A stretch of 64,000 bases of DNA from Salipiger pentaromativorans (lineage in GTDB: Bacteria > Pseudomonadota > Alphaproteobacteria > Rhodobacterales > Rhodobacteraceae): positions 147,862-211,861 of the forward strand of contig NZ_JAMDHK010000004.1 of assembly GCF_024721115.1 (NCBI RefSeq), read 5' to 3'. Positions 8,415 through 16,920 of the stretch are shown piece by piece. Both the position numbers and the translations under genes were made by a program. The notes beneath the pieces were generated by a model that was not told where the DNA came from, ran no database searches, and saw nothing but the letters and a program-made list of their open reading frames with translations. Every line of letters starts with the position of its first letter. The stretch's first letter is position 1.

Positions 8415-9413
8415 TCAGAGCGAGGCGCCGACCATCAGCGCCACATCGGAAAGCCGGTTGGCGTAGCCCCATTCGTTGTCGTACCAGGCATAGAGTTTGA
8501 GCTGGGTGCCGTTGGTGACCATGGTCGAGGGCGCGTCCACGATGCTCGATCTGGGATCGTTGACGTAGTCGCAGCTGACCAGCGGACGTTCCTCGTAGCC
8601 GAGGATGCCTTTGAGCGGGCCGTCGGCGGCAGCTTTGAAAAGGGCGTTGACCTCCTCGGCGGTGGTGGGTCGGTCGAGCTCGAAGACGCAGTCGGTCAGC
8701 GAGGCGTTGAGCAGCGGCACCCGCACCGCATGGCCGTTCAGCTTGCCCGTCAGTTCGGGGTAGATCAGCGTGATCGCGGTGGCGCTGCCGGTGGTGGTGG
8801 GGATCAGCGAGTTCAGCGCCGAGCGGGCGCGGCGCAGGTCCTTGGCGGGTTTGTCCACGATGGTCTGGGTGTTGGTCACGTCATGGATCGTGGTGATCAT
8901 GCCGTGTTTGATGCCGAGGTTTTCGTGCACGACCTTGACCACCGGAGCGAGACAGTTGGTGGTGCAGCTGGCCGCCGTGACGATGTCATGTGTCGCGGGA
9001 TCATAGGCGTGGTTGTTGACCCCATAGACGATATTCGCGGTCGGGCCGTCCTTGACCGGGGCGGAGACCACGACCTTTTTCACCCCGGCGGCGAAATAGG
9101 GGGCGAGTTTCGCCTCGGTCTTGAAGACCCCGGTGCAGTCGATCACCACATCCACCCCGTCGAGCGGCAGGTCCTCGATGCGCTTTTCGCAGCGCACGGG
9201 CAGGCGGGTGCCGTCGATGGTCACGCTGTCCGCATCATGCGAGAAGGTCGCGGGCCAGCGCCCGTGCACCGTGTCGAATTCCAGCAGATGCGCGTGCATC
9301 GCCGCATCGCCCACCGCGTCGTTGATCCAGGCGATCCGGGCGCCTTTTTCCAGCAGCGGGCGCAGCGCCAGCTTGCCCATGCGGCCAAGCCCGTTCAGTG
9401 CGTAGGTGGTCAT
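8415..9413 (-). CDS. ArsJ-associated glyceraldehyde-3-phosphate dehydrogenase
   Basis: A 332-residue type I GAPDH with the nucleotide-binding motif GLGRMG (residues 8-13), the catalytic cysteine in ASCTTNC (C150) and the assisting histidine in TTIHDVT (H177). The gene sits between the ArsR-ArsC fusion, which it overlaps by four bases, and arsJ. This marks it as the arsenate-dedicated isozyme that forms 1-arseno-3-phosphoglycerate rather than the main glycolytic enzyme. The NAD-motif variant GLGRMGK, instead of the usual GFGRIGR, agrees with a diverged paralogue. The arsenate role is inferred from gene order. Confidence 0.9.
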   Translation of the reverse strand: MTTYALNGLGRMGKLALRPLLEKGARIAWINDAVGDAAMHAHLLEFDTVHGRWPATFSHDADSVTIDGTRLPVRCEKRIEDLPLDGVDVVIDCTGVFKTEAKLAPYFAAGVKKVVVSAPVKDGPTANIVYGVNNHAYDPATHDIVTAASCTTNCLAPVVKVVHENLGIKHGMITTIHDVTNTQTIVDKPAKDLRRARSALNSLIPTTTGSATAITLIYPELTGKLNGHAVRVPLLNASLTDCVFELDRPTTAEEVNALFKAAADGPLKGILGYEERPLVSCDYVNDPRSSIVDAPSTMVTNGTQLKLYAWYDNEWGYANRLSDVALMVGASL

Positions 9414-10258
9414 GCGGTGTGATCCTCAATGTCGGTTTGTCCGATCCGGTCGACGGCGGCCTGAAGCGAGATCCGGTCGAGCGTGTCGAGCGGCAGCGCG
9501 GTGAACCCCGCGAGCCGGTGTTTCAGCATGCCGTAGACCTGCTGGAAGGCGAGGCGCTTTTGCGCCTGGGTGCCCGTCGCCTTCACCGGGTCGGGCAGGC
9601 CCCAATGGGCGCTGATCGGCTGGCCGGCCCAGGCCGGGCAATCCTCGTTCGCGGCACGGTCGCAGACGGTAAAGACGAAATCCATGCGCGGGGCGTCTTC
9701 GGCCCAGAACTCCGAGATATGCTTGGCGCGCAGCGGGGTCGTGTCGAGCCCCTTGTCCCGCAGCATCTCGACTGCGATCGGGTTCAACTCGGAATAGGGC
9801 CGGGTGCCCGCCGAATAGGCCTCAAACCTGTCACCGGCGAGCGCGCGGAGCAGCGTTTCGGCGATGATCGAGCGGGCGGAATTGCCGGTGCAGATGAACA
9901 GCACGTTGTATTTGCGGGTCGTCATCTCCGGGTCTCCTTGCATCGGGTTATGCGCCTCGGGCGGGCAAAGATCGGGCCGCCCCCGGCAGCAATCGTTGAA
10001 CAGGAACCCCATCAGCCCCTGTACCGCCGCCACATCTGCGCGATAGAGCAGCGAGCGCCCCTCGCGGGTCTGGGTGATCAGCCCCGCCTCGCGCAGCGCG
10101 GCCAGATAGACCGAGGCGGTGCTGGGCTTCAGCCCCAGCGCCGTGCCAATCTCGCCCGCCGGCACCGCATCGGGATAGCGGCGCAGGAGCAGGCGGAAGA
10201 GGTCCATCCGCTGCGGGTGGCTCAGGGTGCTGAGCTGGTCGAATCGAATCATTTCCAT
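9410..10258 (-). CDS. ArsR-type repressor fused to LMW-phosphatase-type arsenate reductase (ArsR-ArsC)
   Basis: A 282-residue two-domain protein. Residues 1-100 form an ArsR/SmtB winged helix (recognition region around [13 protein letters not shown]) ending in a cysteine cluster [11 protein letters not shown] (C90, C91, C98), a plausible As(III) site. Residues 115-282 are a low-molecular-weight phosphatase-type reductase with the P-loop CTGNSARS (C123) and two further cysteines, C199 and C207, spaced like the relay pair of thioredoxin-coupled ArsC. An internal ATG at residue 112 could in principle give a free reductase. It is the first gene of the arsenic operon, with an AT-rich palindrome at its start. 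Confidence 0.9.
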   Translation of the reverse strand: MEMIRFDQLSTLSHPQRMDLFRLLLRRYPDAVPAGEIGTALGLKPSTASVYLAALREAGLITQTREGRSLLYRADVAAVQGLMGFLFNDCCRGRPDLCPPEAHNPMQGDPEMTTRKYNVLFICTGNSARSIIAETLLRALAGDRFEAYSAGTRPYSELNPIAVEMLRDKGLDTTPLRAKHISEFWAEDAPRMDFVFTVCDRAANEDCPAWAGQPISAHWGLPDPVKATGTQAQKRLAFQQVYGMLKHRLAGFTALPLDTLDRISLQAAVDRIGQTDIEDHTA

Positions 10259-10259
10259 G

Positions 10260-10284
10260 ATTCATGAATTATTGAATTATTTGG
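10260..10284 (-). promoter_or_regulatory. Candidate ArsR operator / AT-rich promoter of the ars operon
   Basis: Just upstream of the fusion start is a short AT-rich block containing the palindrome ATTCATGAAT (10260-10269) and a further GAATT copy. It overlaps the place where the promoter and leader of a minus-strand transcript must lie, so the ArsR domain could block transcription here. This is inferred from composition and position. Confidence 0.4.
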
Positions 10285-10310
10285 CGGAGCGCAATCCCGC
10301 CCGAACAGGG

Positions 10311-10335
10311 GGTAGGGTGGGCAATCCTGCCCACC
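10311..10335 (+). repeat. Copy of the GGTGGGCA/TGCCCACC hairpin repeat
   Basis: GGTAGG precedes an eight-base stem GGTGGGCA (10316-10323), loop ATCC and TGCCCACC (10328-10335). The same core recurs at 25119, 25343, 62604 and 62646. It lies in the short gap between the ars operon and the Pta-like gene. Confidence 0.8.
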
Positions 10336-10376
10336 GCCCGCGAGGCGCGGTTCTCTGCCGGATGGCCGGAAGAGGT

Positions 10377-11768
10377 TTAGACGGTGATGCCGCTCATCCG
10401 CGCGTGATGCAGGGCCGCCACCGCGCAGGAGGCGAGGCGGCTCATATCGTCGTCGGCCCGGCTGTTGAGGATGATCGGCACCCGCGCACCCATCACCACG
10501 CCCGCAGCCTCGGCATGGGAGATATAGGTGAGCTGCTTCGCCAGCATATTGCCCGCGTCGAGGTTGGGCACCACGAGGATGTCGGCCCGGCCCGCCACCG
10601 CCGAGGTGATGCCCTTGGTGCGTGCGGCGGCGATGTCGACGGCATTGTCCATCGCCAGCGGCCCGTCGACCAGCCCGCCGGTGATCTGGCCCCGGTCGGC
10701 CATCTTGGACAGCAGCGCCGCGTCGATCGAGGAGGGGATGTCGGGGTTCACCGTCTCCGTGGCCGAGAGCACGCCGACCTTGGGCTGCTCCATCCCCAGC
10801 GAGATCGCCAGGTCGATGGCGTTCTGGGTGATGTCCACCTTGGTCTTGAGATCGGGGGCGATGTTGATCGCCGCGTCGCTGACCAGCAGCGGATGGGGAT
10901 AGCCCGGCACGTCCATGACGAAGATATGGGTGAAGCGGCGGCCCATGCGCAGGCCGGTCTGCTTGTCGAGGATCGGTCGCAGCAGCAGGTCGGTGTGAAG
11001 ATGCCCCTTCATGATCGCCTGTGCCTGACCTGCGTGCACCAGCTCCACCGCCTTGCGGGCGGCGTTGCGGTGCAGCGGTTCCTCGATGATCTCGATGCCG
11101 TCCAGCGATACGCCCATGGCGTTCGCGACCTCGGCGATCTTGGCGGTAGAGCCGATCAGGATCGGGTCGATCAGCGTGTGGGTCCGCGCCATGAGCGCGC
11201 CGCCCAGCGAGTTGGGCTCTTCCGGACAGACGACGGCGGTCTTCAGCGCGGCGAGGGGTTCGGCCTTTTTCAGCAGCTTTTCGAAATGGCGGTGGCGCTG
11301 CACGATGAGGCCGGGCAGGTCCTGGCTGTTGTATTCGACCTTGCGGCGCGGGGCGAGCACCTCGGCCACGCCGGACAGCACCAGCGCGTCGTCGGCAATG
11401 CGGCGCACCTCGGTGGCAAGCGTGACGGTGCTTTCCTTCTCGTTCTTGCCGGTCACGGTCACCCGCATGACGATCTCGTCATCGGCGAAGACGCGGGCGT
11501 GAAACACCCAGCTTTGTGCGCGGTAGAGCGTGCCGGCGCCGGGCAGCACATTGCCCAGAACCGCGCCCACCAGCGCCGCGACGAAAGAGCCCGGCGCCAT
11601 GGCTTCGGGGCGGCCGTCGCCGTCGCCATCCTGATCGTAGATATGCAGCGGGTTGTGGTTGCCCGAGACATTGGCATAGGCGAGCAGGTCGTCGGCGGTC
11701 ACCAGGCGGCGCAGCTCGGCGCTGTCGCCTTCCTTGAGTTCGTCGAAGGTGCGGTTTTCGATATGCAT
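10377..11768 (-). CDS. MaoC-like enoyl-CoA hydratase / phosphate acetyl-butyryltransferase fusion
   Basis: A 463-residue protein. Residues 1-145 are a hot-dog MaoC-type domain with the hydratase signature ANVSGNHNPLHIYD. Residues 155-463 form a phosphotransacylase domain (ending around VVMGARVPIILNSRADDDMSRLAS) that exchanges CoA and phosphate on acyl groups. This fused form is common in alphaproteobacteria and is usually called bifunctional enoyl-CoA hydratase/phosphate acetyltransferase. An acetate or butyrate kinase normally pairs with it but is not found here. The ATG at 11768 has GGAG eight bases upstream. The true acyl chain is unknown. Confidence 0.88.
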   Translation of the reverse strand: MHIENRTFDELKEGDSAELRRLVTADDLLAYANVSGNHNPLHIYDQDGDGDGRPEAMAPGSFVAALVGAVLGNVLPGAGTLYRAQSWVFHARVFADDEIVMRVTVTGKNEKESTVTLATEVRRIADDALVLSGVAEVLAPRRKVEYNSQDLPGLIVQRHRHFEKLLKKAEPLAALKTAVVCPEEPNSLGGALMARTHTLIDPILIGSTAKIAEVANAMGVSLDGIEIIEEPLHRNAARKAVELVHAGQAQAIMKGHLHTDLLLRPILDKQTGLRMGRRFTHIFVMDVPGYPHPLLVSDAAINIAPDLKTKVDITQNAIDLAISLGMEQPKVGVLSATETVNPDIPSSIDAALLSKMADRGQITGGLVDGPLAMDNAVDIAAARTKGITSAVAGRADILVVPNLDAGNMLAKQLTYISHAEAAGVVMGARVPIILNSRADDDMSRLASCAVAALHHARMSGITV

Positions 11769-11960
11769 TAAGATCTCCGGCTGTCGGCGCCCCGGCACAC
11801 CGCGCGGGCGACCGAACGGTTTGGGCTGTCGCGATCAGCTATACGCGGCAAACGTATGTAATCCATGACCCGGGGCTGCGTCCGCTCGCCGCACCGCGGC
11901 ATAAGCCGCTCTTCGCCGCAGTCTTCCGTTGCGACCGGTGAAAAACCGGGCAGAGCGGGG

Positions 11961-12788
11961 TCAGGTCAGCAGGTCGCGCAGCTTTGGAACAAGCGCGTCT
12001 GCGACTTCCTCATGCGCCGCCGGGCCCATGAGTTCGGCTGCGGCAGCGGCCTCGAAATCGGCAAAGACCAGCCCCGGGGCACCGCGTGCGCGTGCGGCTT
12101 CGGTGAGTGGCGCCTCGACGATCCCGGCGGCGCGGGGGCGCAGCGCCTCGATCATCGTGCGGTCGATGAAGAGCGGATCGCCCTCGAGCCCGGCGACCGG
12201 CTTTTCCGAGGGCGGATGGTCGGCGAACCACAGCAGCAGCACACGCCCGCGCAGCATGGTGAGCAGATGTTTCATCCGGGCCATCCAGGCCTGGCGCAGT
12301 TCCTCGGCGATCTCGGTGAAGCGGTCGTCCGACAGCGCGCTCAGCCGGCTCAGCAGGTGGCGGTTGAAATGGAACTCGGTGAAATCGACCTCGGGGTAAA
12401 GCGCCTGAAGCCGGTCCGAGGCGCGCAGGAACCGGTCGTTGCGGCGCGGATGCACGCTGTAATAGCGGTTCGACATGTTTTGCGCCCCCATGATCTGGAG
12501 CACGCAGATCTCGGCCCGTTCGGCCACATGCAGCACCGCAGGATCGTGCAGATAGAGGTCGAGCCCGGCATTCACCGCCCCGAAATTGATGCAGGGATGC
12601 TGAAGCGCGGCCTCGATCAGCGCGGGAAAGGGGGTTTCCACGAAGCGGCCATAGGTTTCCGTGCCGCCGAGAAAGCCGATATAAGGCGCATCGAGGGGCC
12701 GTCTGGGCCCCCGGAACAGCACGCGCGACCGGCCGTACCGGCACGGATAATAGTCCAGCGCACCCTGCGCCGTGACAGCATAGGTCAT
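11961..12788 (-). CDS. DUF6473 family protein
   Basis: A 275-residue soluble protein without signal peptide or membrane segment. The N-terminus YYPCRYGRSRVLFRGPRRPL followed by FLGGTETYGRFVETPFP is characteristic of the DUF6473 family found in Rhodobacteraceae, whose function is not established. The GGTETYG segment and the histidine- and aspartate-containing middle resemble SGNH-type folds, but I cannot identify a catalytic triad with confidence. The ATG at 12788 is preferred over a GTG three codons upstream. It is divergent from the 3-hydroxybutyryl-CoA dehydrogenase gene. Confidence 0.75.
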   Translation of the reverse strand: MTYAVTAQGALDYYPCRYGRSRVLFRGPRRPLDAPYIGFLGGTETYGRFVETPFPALIEAALQHPCINFGAVNAGLDLYLHDPAVLHVAERAEICVLQIMGAQNMSNRYYSVHPRRNDRFLRASDRLQALYPEVDFTEFHFNRHLLSRLSALSDDRFTEIAEELRQAWMARMKHLLTMLRGRVLLLWFADHPPSEKPVAGLEGDPLFIDRTMIEALRPRAAGIVEAPLTEAARARGAPGLVFADFEAAAAAELMGPAAHEEVADALVPKLRDLLT

Positions 12789-12945
12789 GGCTCCCACCTT
12801 CGGTCGATCTCACCCGCGAGGCAGAGTCCGGCAAAGATCTTGCCATTTCGCTAATGCGAAAAAGCCCGACAAATCCCCTCTGTGCGCCTTGCGGCGGGTC
12901 GCGGCGCGTGGCTATGGTTGGGGTGGAAAATCAGGGATGCGGGCG

Positions 12946-13821
12946 ATGGAAATCAACAAGATCGGTGTTGTGGGCGCGGGGCAGATGGGCAATGGCATCG
13001 CCCATGTGATGGCGCTGGCCGGCTACGAGGTGCGGCTGTCGGATGTCAGCCAGGACGCGCTTGATTCGGCGGTGGGGCTCATCGCCCGGAACCTCGACCG
13101 TCAGGTCAGCCGCGACAAGGTCTCGCAAGAGGCACGCGACGCCGCGCTGGCCCGGATCCAGACGACGCTGGACATCGCGGAGATCGGCCAGACCGATCTG
13201 GTGATCGAGGCGGCGACCGAACAGGAAACCGTCAAGCAGAAGATCTTCGACAGCCTCGCGCCGCATCTTCTGCCGCATACGATCCTCACCTCGAACACCT
13301 CGTCGATCTCGATCACCCGGCTGGCCTCGCGCACCGACCGGCCCGAGCGGTTCCTCGGCTTCCATTTCATGAACCCCGTGCCGGTGATGCAGCTCGTCGA
13401 GCTGATCCGCGGCATCGCCACCGATCAGGACACTTACGAGACCTGCCTCCGCGTGGTCGAGAACCTTGGCAAGACCGCTGCCAGCGCCGAGGATTTCCCC
13501 GCCTTCATCGTGAACCGCATCCTGGTGCCGATGATCAACGAGGCGGTCTACACGCTTTACGAAGGCGTAGGCAACGTGCGTTCGATCGACATGGCGATGA
13601 AGCTGGGGGCCAACCACCCGATGGGGCCGTTGGAGCTGGCGGATTTCATCGGGCTCGACACCTGTCTCGCGATCATGAACGTGCTGCATGACGGGCTGGC
13701 CGATACCAAATACCGTCCCTGTCCGCTGCTGACCAAATATGTCGAGGCCGGCTGGCTGGGCCGCAAGACCAAGCGCGGCTTCTACGACTATCGCGGCGAA
13801 GAGCCTGTGCCGACGCGCTGA
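12946..13821 (+). CDS. 3-hydroxybutyryl-CoA dehydrogenase
   Basis: A 291-residue enzyme, the standard length for single-domain-pair 3-hydroxyacyl-CoA dehydrogenases that convert (S)-3-hydroxybutyryl-CoA and acetoacetyl-CoA with NAD(P). The N-terminal Rossmann motif is GAGQMG (residues 10-15). The catalytic region reads FHFMNPVPVMQLVELI, with the conserved His and Asn/Pro. ATG 12946 is chosen because AGGGA lies eight bases upstream and it gives the canonical MEINKIGVVG start; an ATG three codons upstream is possible. It converges on the acyltransferase gene, with hairpins in between. Confidence 0.93.
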   Translation: MEINKIGVVGAGQMGNGIAHVMALAGYEVRLSDVSQDALDSAVGLIARNLDRQVSRDKVSQEARDAALARIQTTLDIAEIGQTDLVIEAATEQETVKQKIFDSLAPHLLPHTILTSNTSSISITRLASRTDRPERFLGFHFMNPVPVMQLVELIRGIATDQDTYETCLRVVENLGKTAASAEDFPAFIVNRILVPMINEAVYTLYEGVGNVRSIDMAMKLGANHPMGPLELADFIGLDTCLAIMNVLHDGLADTKYRPCPLLTKYVEAGWLGRKTKRGFYDYRGEEPVPTR

Positions 13822-13832
13822 GCGTGCAGGCA

Positions 13833-13887
13833 GCCCAAGATTATTCGTCCGAAAAATCTTGGGCTTCGGAAAATTCGCAGAATTTTC
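13833..13887. terminator. Two hairpins between convergent genes
   Basis: The first stem pairs GCCCAAGATT (13833-13842) with AATCTTGGGC (13855-13864) and extends inward with one mismatch. The second pairs GAAAATTC (13869-13876) with GAATTTTC (13880-13887) across a three-base loop. They lie between convergent genes, consistent with bidirectional termination. The first closely resembles the hairpin at 22817-22850. Confidence 0.6.
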
Positions 13888-13896
13888 AGGGGTGGG

Positions 13897-14778
13897 TCAA
13901 GCCTGTTGGCGCAGGCTGAGCGTGGCTTCGCGCAGCCAGGCCACGAATTCCCGCTGCTTTCCCGTCCAGGCTTTCACCGCTTCTGGGGTGATGGGCTCGC
14001 CCACCACCGGGCGTTGCGGACGTCCGCAGGCATGCATGACCTCGTGAATCAGCAGCCCCTGGCGCATCGTCGGCGACAGCTTGTTGGCGATCTGATAGGC
14101 GCGGCTGTTCTGGCCGGGGAAATAGATCGGCACCACCGTCGCGCCCGAGCGCTGGATCATCTTCGCGGTGAACGGGTTCCAGATCGCCTCGACCGCCGGG
14201 CCGAAGAGCGTGCGCGAGGCCGCCACCACTCCCGAGGGAAAGAGCGCGATCACGCCGCCTTTCTTGAGGTGGTCCATGGCGCTGGCACGCATTTCCAGGC
14301 TCTGTTCGCGGGCGCTTTCCTCATGCGGGAAGGGCACCGGGATCATGAACTGCTCGATCTCCTTCACGCCGGTCAGCAGCGAGCGGGTGAGGATCTTGTA
14401 ATCGGTGCGCACCCGTCCGATCAGCTCGGCCAGGATCATGCCGTCCACCAGACCGTGCGGGTGGTTCGCCACCACGATCAGCGGGCCCTTTTCGGGAATG
14501 CGGCGGATCTGCTCCTCGGGAGTCTGGAGCTCGATGCCCATATGCCCCAGCGCCTGCGGCCAGAACCCCTGTCCCTCGGTCACGCCCGAGCGTTCGAAGC
14601 GGCGCACCAGCCGGATCAGCGGGATCTTTCCCGTCGCCCATTCCATCGCGCGGATGGTGTTGGCCTTCCACGGATTGGTAAAGGTATTGGCATAGCTCAG
14701 CTTGCGCTTGTCATAGGGGGCGGGCTGGGGGCGTGCCACCTTTCCCTGTCCGGCCGTGGCCTGATAGCTCTCAACCAT
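13897..14778 (-). CDS. Lysophospholipid/1-acylglycerol-3-phosphate acyltransferase family protein
   Basis: A 293-residue PlsC-fold protein. The acyltransferase block NHPHGLVDGM (about residue 104) supplies the His-x4-Asp pair; a substrate motif region LFPSGVVAASR follows, and VVPIYFPGQN is the conserved strand. This is the subgroup with NHPHG that also occurs in ornithine-lipid and haemolysin-like acyltransferases, so the acceptor could be lyso-ornithine lipid or lysophosphatidate. It has no clear membrane anchor. It is followed on the same strand by the HPr gene, after a 47-base gap from its own start. Confidence 0.8.
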   Translation of the reverse strand: MVESYQATAGQGKVARPQPAPYDKRKLSYANTFTNPWKANTIRAMEWATGKIPLIRLVRRFERSGVTEGQGFWPQALGHMGIELQTPEEQIRRIPEKGPLIVVANHPHGLVDGMILAELIGRVRTDYKILTRSLLTGVKEIEQFMIPVPFPHEESAREQSLEMRASAMDHLKKGGVIALFPSGVVAASRTLFGPAVEAIWNPFTAKMIQRSGATVVPIYFPGQNSRAYQIANKLSPTMRQGLLIHEVMHACGRPQRPVVGEPITPEAVKAWTGKQREFVAWLREATLSLRQQA

Positions 14779-14825
14779 GCGCCCGCTCTATCCCGTTTCC
14801 TTGCGCCCGGACCGTCGTCCGGGGC

Positions 14826-15104
14826 TCAGTTCTCTTCTCCGAAGCGGTTGGCGACCAATGCTTCCACGGCATCGGCCAACGCCTGCGCGTCCGGCCCTGA
14901 GGTTTCGACCTCAATAGAGGTTCCTTTGGACGCTGCCAACATCAAAAGCCCCATGATGCTGTCGCCCCCGGCGCTCAGCCCGTCCTTCGAGACCTCGGCG
15001 CGCGCGTCGAATCCTTCCACCACCTCGACCAGCTTGGCGGAGGCGCGGGCATGAAGGCCCTTTTCGTTCACGATCTTCAGCACGCGATGCACGGTTTCGG
15101 TCAT
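14826..15104 (-). CDS. ptsH: HPr, phosphocarrier protein of the (nitrogen-type/incomplete) PTS
   Basis: A 92-residue HPr with the active-site histidine in GLHARAS (H18) and a regulatory serine in GGDSIMGLL (S49), the expected target of the HPr kinase encoded upstream. The gene order chvI-chvG-hprK-rapZ-EIIA-ptsH is the conserved alphaproteobacterial arrangement. No sugar-specific EIIB/EIIC genes are present, which fits a regulatory rather than a transport PTS. Confidence 0.95.
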   Translation of the reverse strand: MTETVHRVLKIVNEKGLHARASAKLVEVVEGFDARAEVSKDGLSAGGDSIMGLLMLAASKGTSIEVETSGPDAQALADAVEALVANRFGEEN

Positions 15105-15136
15105 GGACTCGGTTTTCCCTTGGGGCAGCTCTTGCG

Positions 15137-15535
15137 CTAGACGGGATCGGGCTTGACGTTGACGCTGTCAATATATTTCCGTCCGGCTTCCAGAGCGCCC
15201 TTTACCGCATCCGGCACCGCCATCTGCCGGCTTTTCGCCAGTTTGATCAGCATCGGCAGGTTCATGCCATAGAGAATGCGCCGGTTGTCGGGCTGGCAGG
15301 CCATCAGCGACAGGTTCGAGGGCGACCCGCCATAGAGATCGGTTACCACCACCACGCCGTCGCCGGTATCCACATTGTCGGCCGCGATGCAGATCTCGGC
15401 CTGCTTCTTGCTGCGGTCATGATCGGCTTCGATCGAGACAGCGACGACCCCGGGCTGCGCGCCCACGACATGTTCCACCGCCGCGAGATATTCCCGCGCC
15501 AGTCCGCCATGGGCCACGATCACGATGCCGATCAC
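15137..15535 (-). CDS. PTS EIIA component, mannose/fructose (ManX) type
   Basis: A 132-residue EIIA of the mannose family: the N-terminus IVIVAHGGLA carries the phosphorylated histidine (H9), and TDLYGGSPSNL is the conserved loop. It receives phosphate from HPr. With no EIIB/C/D in the window, its output is probably regulatory. It overlaps the end of rapZ by four bases and precedes ptsH by 32 bases, so it belongs to one operon. Confidence 0.93.
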   Translation of the reverse strand: MIGIVIVAHGGLAREYLAAVEHVVGAQPGVVAVSIEADHDRSKKQAEICIAADNVDTGDGVVVVTDLYGGSPSNLSLMACQPDNRRILYGMNLPMLIKLAKSRQMAVPDAVKGALEAGRKYIDSVNVKPDPV

Positions 15536-16458
15536 CCCTGCCTTCCTCCGCTAGCTTCGCTTTGCCCGCTCCGGGCCGCAAGTCCGCGCCGCTCCAGCTC
15601 GCGGTGTCTAGTTGACACTTGCCAGCCGCGCTCTGCAAGGGCGCTGGCGACGGTTTCCGTCACGGCAACGGAGCGGTGTTGCCCGCCGGTACAGCCGAAA
15701 CCGAACGAAAGATGCGCCTTGCCCTCTTCCTTGCAGGCCGGCAGCACGAAGAGCGCCAGATCCGTCATCTTTGCGACAAAGGGCGCAAAGCGGGAATCCC
15801 GCGCGATATAGGCGGTCACCTCCGTGTCGAGCCCGGTCAGCGTGCGCAGCCCGGGTTCCCAATGGGGGTTGTCCAGAAAGCGGCAGTCGAACACCCAGTC
15901 GAGCCCCTGCGGCAGACCGCGCTTGTAGGAAAAGCTGTGCAGCGAGATCGCCAGGCGCTGGCCGGTCTCGTCGGTGAACCAGCCTTCCATCTGCGCGCGC
16001 AGATCATGCGGCGACAGCTCGCTGGTATCGACCAGGATGTCGGCGGCGACCCGCACGTCCTGCAACAGCTCCAGCTCGCGGGCGATGCCTTGGGTATAGC
16101 TTTCGTCGGGCGCCATCGGATGGCGGCGGCGGGTTTCGGAATAGCGCCGGGCGAGCACCGCCGGGTGGCAGTCGAGATAGAAGAGCTGCGCCTCGATGGC
16201 CGGCTCGGCGCCGAGCCGGCGGTGCAGGTCGAGCAGGCGTTGCACCGAGAAATCGCGGTTGCGTATGTCGATCCCCAGCGCCACCGGGCGGCTCAGCGTG
16301 CCGCCCTCCAGCAGCAGGCGCGGGATCAGGCTGAGGGGGATGTTGTCGATCGCCTCATAGCCGAAATCCTCCAGCACATTGATCGCGGTCGAGCGCCCGG
16401 CGCCCGAAGGCCCGGTTACCAGAACGACGCGCTGGCTTCCCGTCGGCTGATCCTGCAT
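15532..16458 (-). CDS. rapZ: RapZ (YvcJ) nucleotide-binding RNase adapter protein
   Basis: A 308-residue protein with Walker A GPSGAGRS (residues 16-23) and the C-terminal RapZ core (FGFGCTGGQHRSVAV). In enterobacteria RapZ guides RNase E to a small RNA in amino-sugar control. In alphaproteobacteria it sits beside hprK and the incomplete PTS, as here, where its exact role is less clear. It starts six bases after the hprK stop and overlaps the EIIA gene by four bases. Confidence 0.95.
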   Translation of the reverse strand: MQDQPTGSQRVVLVTGPSGAGRSTAINVLEDFGYEAIDNIPLSLIPRLLLEGGTLSRPVALGIDIRNRDFSVQRLLDLHRRLGAEPAIEAQLFYLDCHPAVLARRYSETRRRHPMAPDESYTQGIARELELLQDVRVAADILVDTSELSPHDLRAQMEGWFTDETGQRLAISLHSFSYKRGLPQGLDWVFDCRFLDNPHWEPGLRTLTGLDTEVTAYIARDSRFAPFVAKMTDLALFVLPACKEEGKAHLSFGFGCTGGQHRSVAVTETVASALAERGWQVSTRHRELERRGLAARSGQSEASGGRQG

Positions 16459-16464
16459 GGCAGC

Positions 16465-16920
16465 TCAATTCCTCCTGCCCCCCTTCAGATATTGCACGAG
16501 GGCTGCTGGAAAATAGGGATGCGCGGCTTTGTGAAGCAAGGGGATTCTTTGCCCTTGCAGCATGATTTCGCGGCGTTGCGGCAAGCGCTCCGTCTCGGCA
16601 TGGTCGAGATCGAGAATGGCGGCCAGCCGGACGGGCCCCGATGGCTCGGCCGAGAGCAGCCCCAGCCCGCGCGCCTCGATCAGCCCGCGCAGCGGATCCG
16701 GAGCCGACAGCCACAGCGCGCCGTCGCGGGCGGAGACGATCACGCGGTCGTCGGCGACCAGCGCCGCGCCGCGCGCCATCATTTCCAGCGCCAGCCCCGA
16801 CTTGCCGCTGCCCGAGGCGCCGCGGATGAGCAGCCCGTTGCCCGCAACGGCCACGGCGGTGGCGTGCAGCGGAGACGGGCTGTCCCAGGTCACGGGATCA
16901 GATCGGCAGGCCCACGACAA
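16465..16920 (-). CDS. hprK: HPr kinase/phosphorylase, short alphaproteobacterial form
   Basis: A 151-residue protein consisting only of the catalytic domain, with P-loop GASGSGKS (residues 34-41) and the ADDRV segment. The long N-terminal domain of Firmicutes HprK is missing, as is normal in alphaproteobacteria. It phosphorylates the serine of HPr. The ATG at 16920 overlaps the end of chvG by 23 bases; a GTG at 16893, five bases beyond the chvG stop, is an alternative start that would remove nine residues. Either way the gene is coupled to chvG. Confidence 0.9.
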   Translation of the reverse strand: MSWACRSDPVTWDSPSPLHATAVAVAGNGLLIRGASGSGKSGLALEMMARGAALVADDRVIVSARDGALWLSAPDPLRGLIEARGLGLLSAEPSGPVRLAAILDLDHAETERLPQRREIMLQGQRIPLLHKAAHPYFPAALVQYLKGGRRN

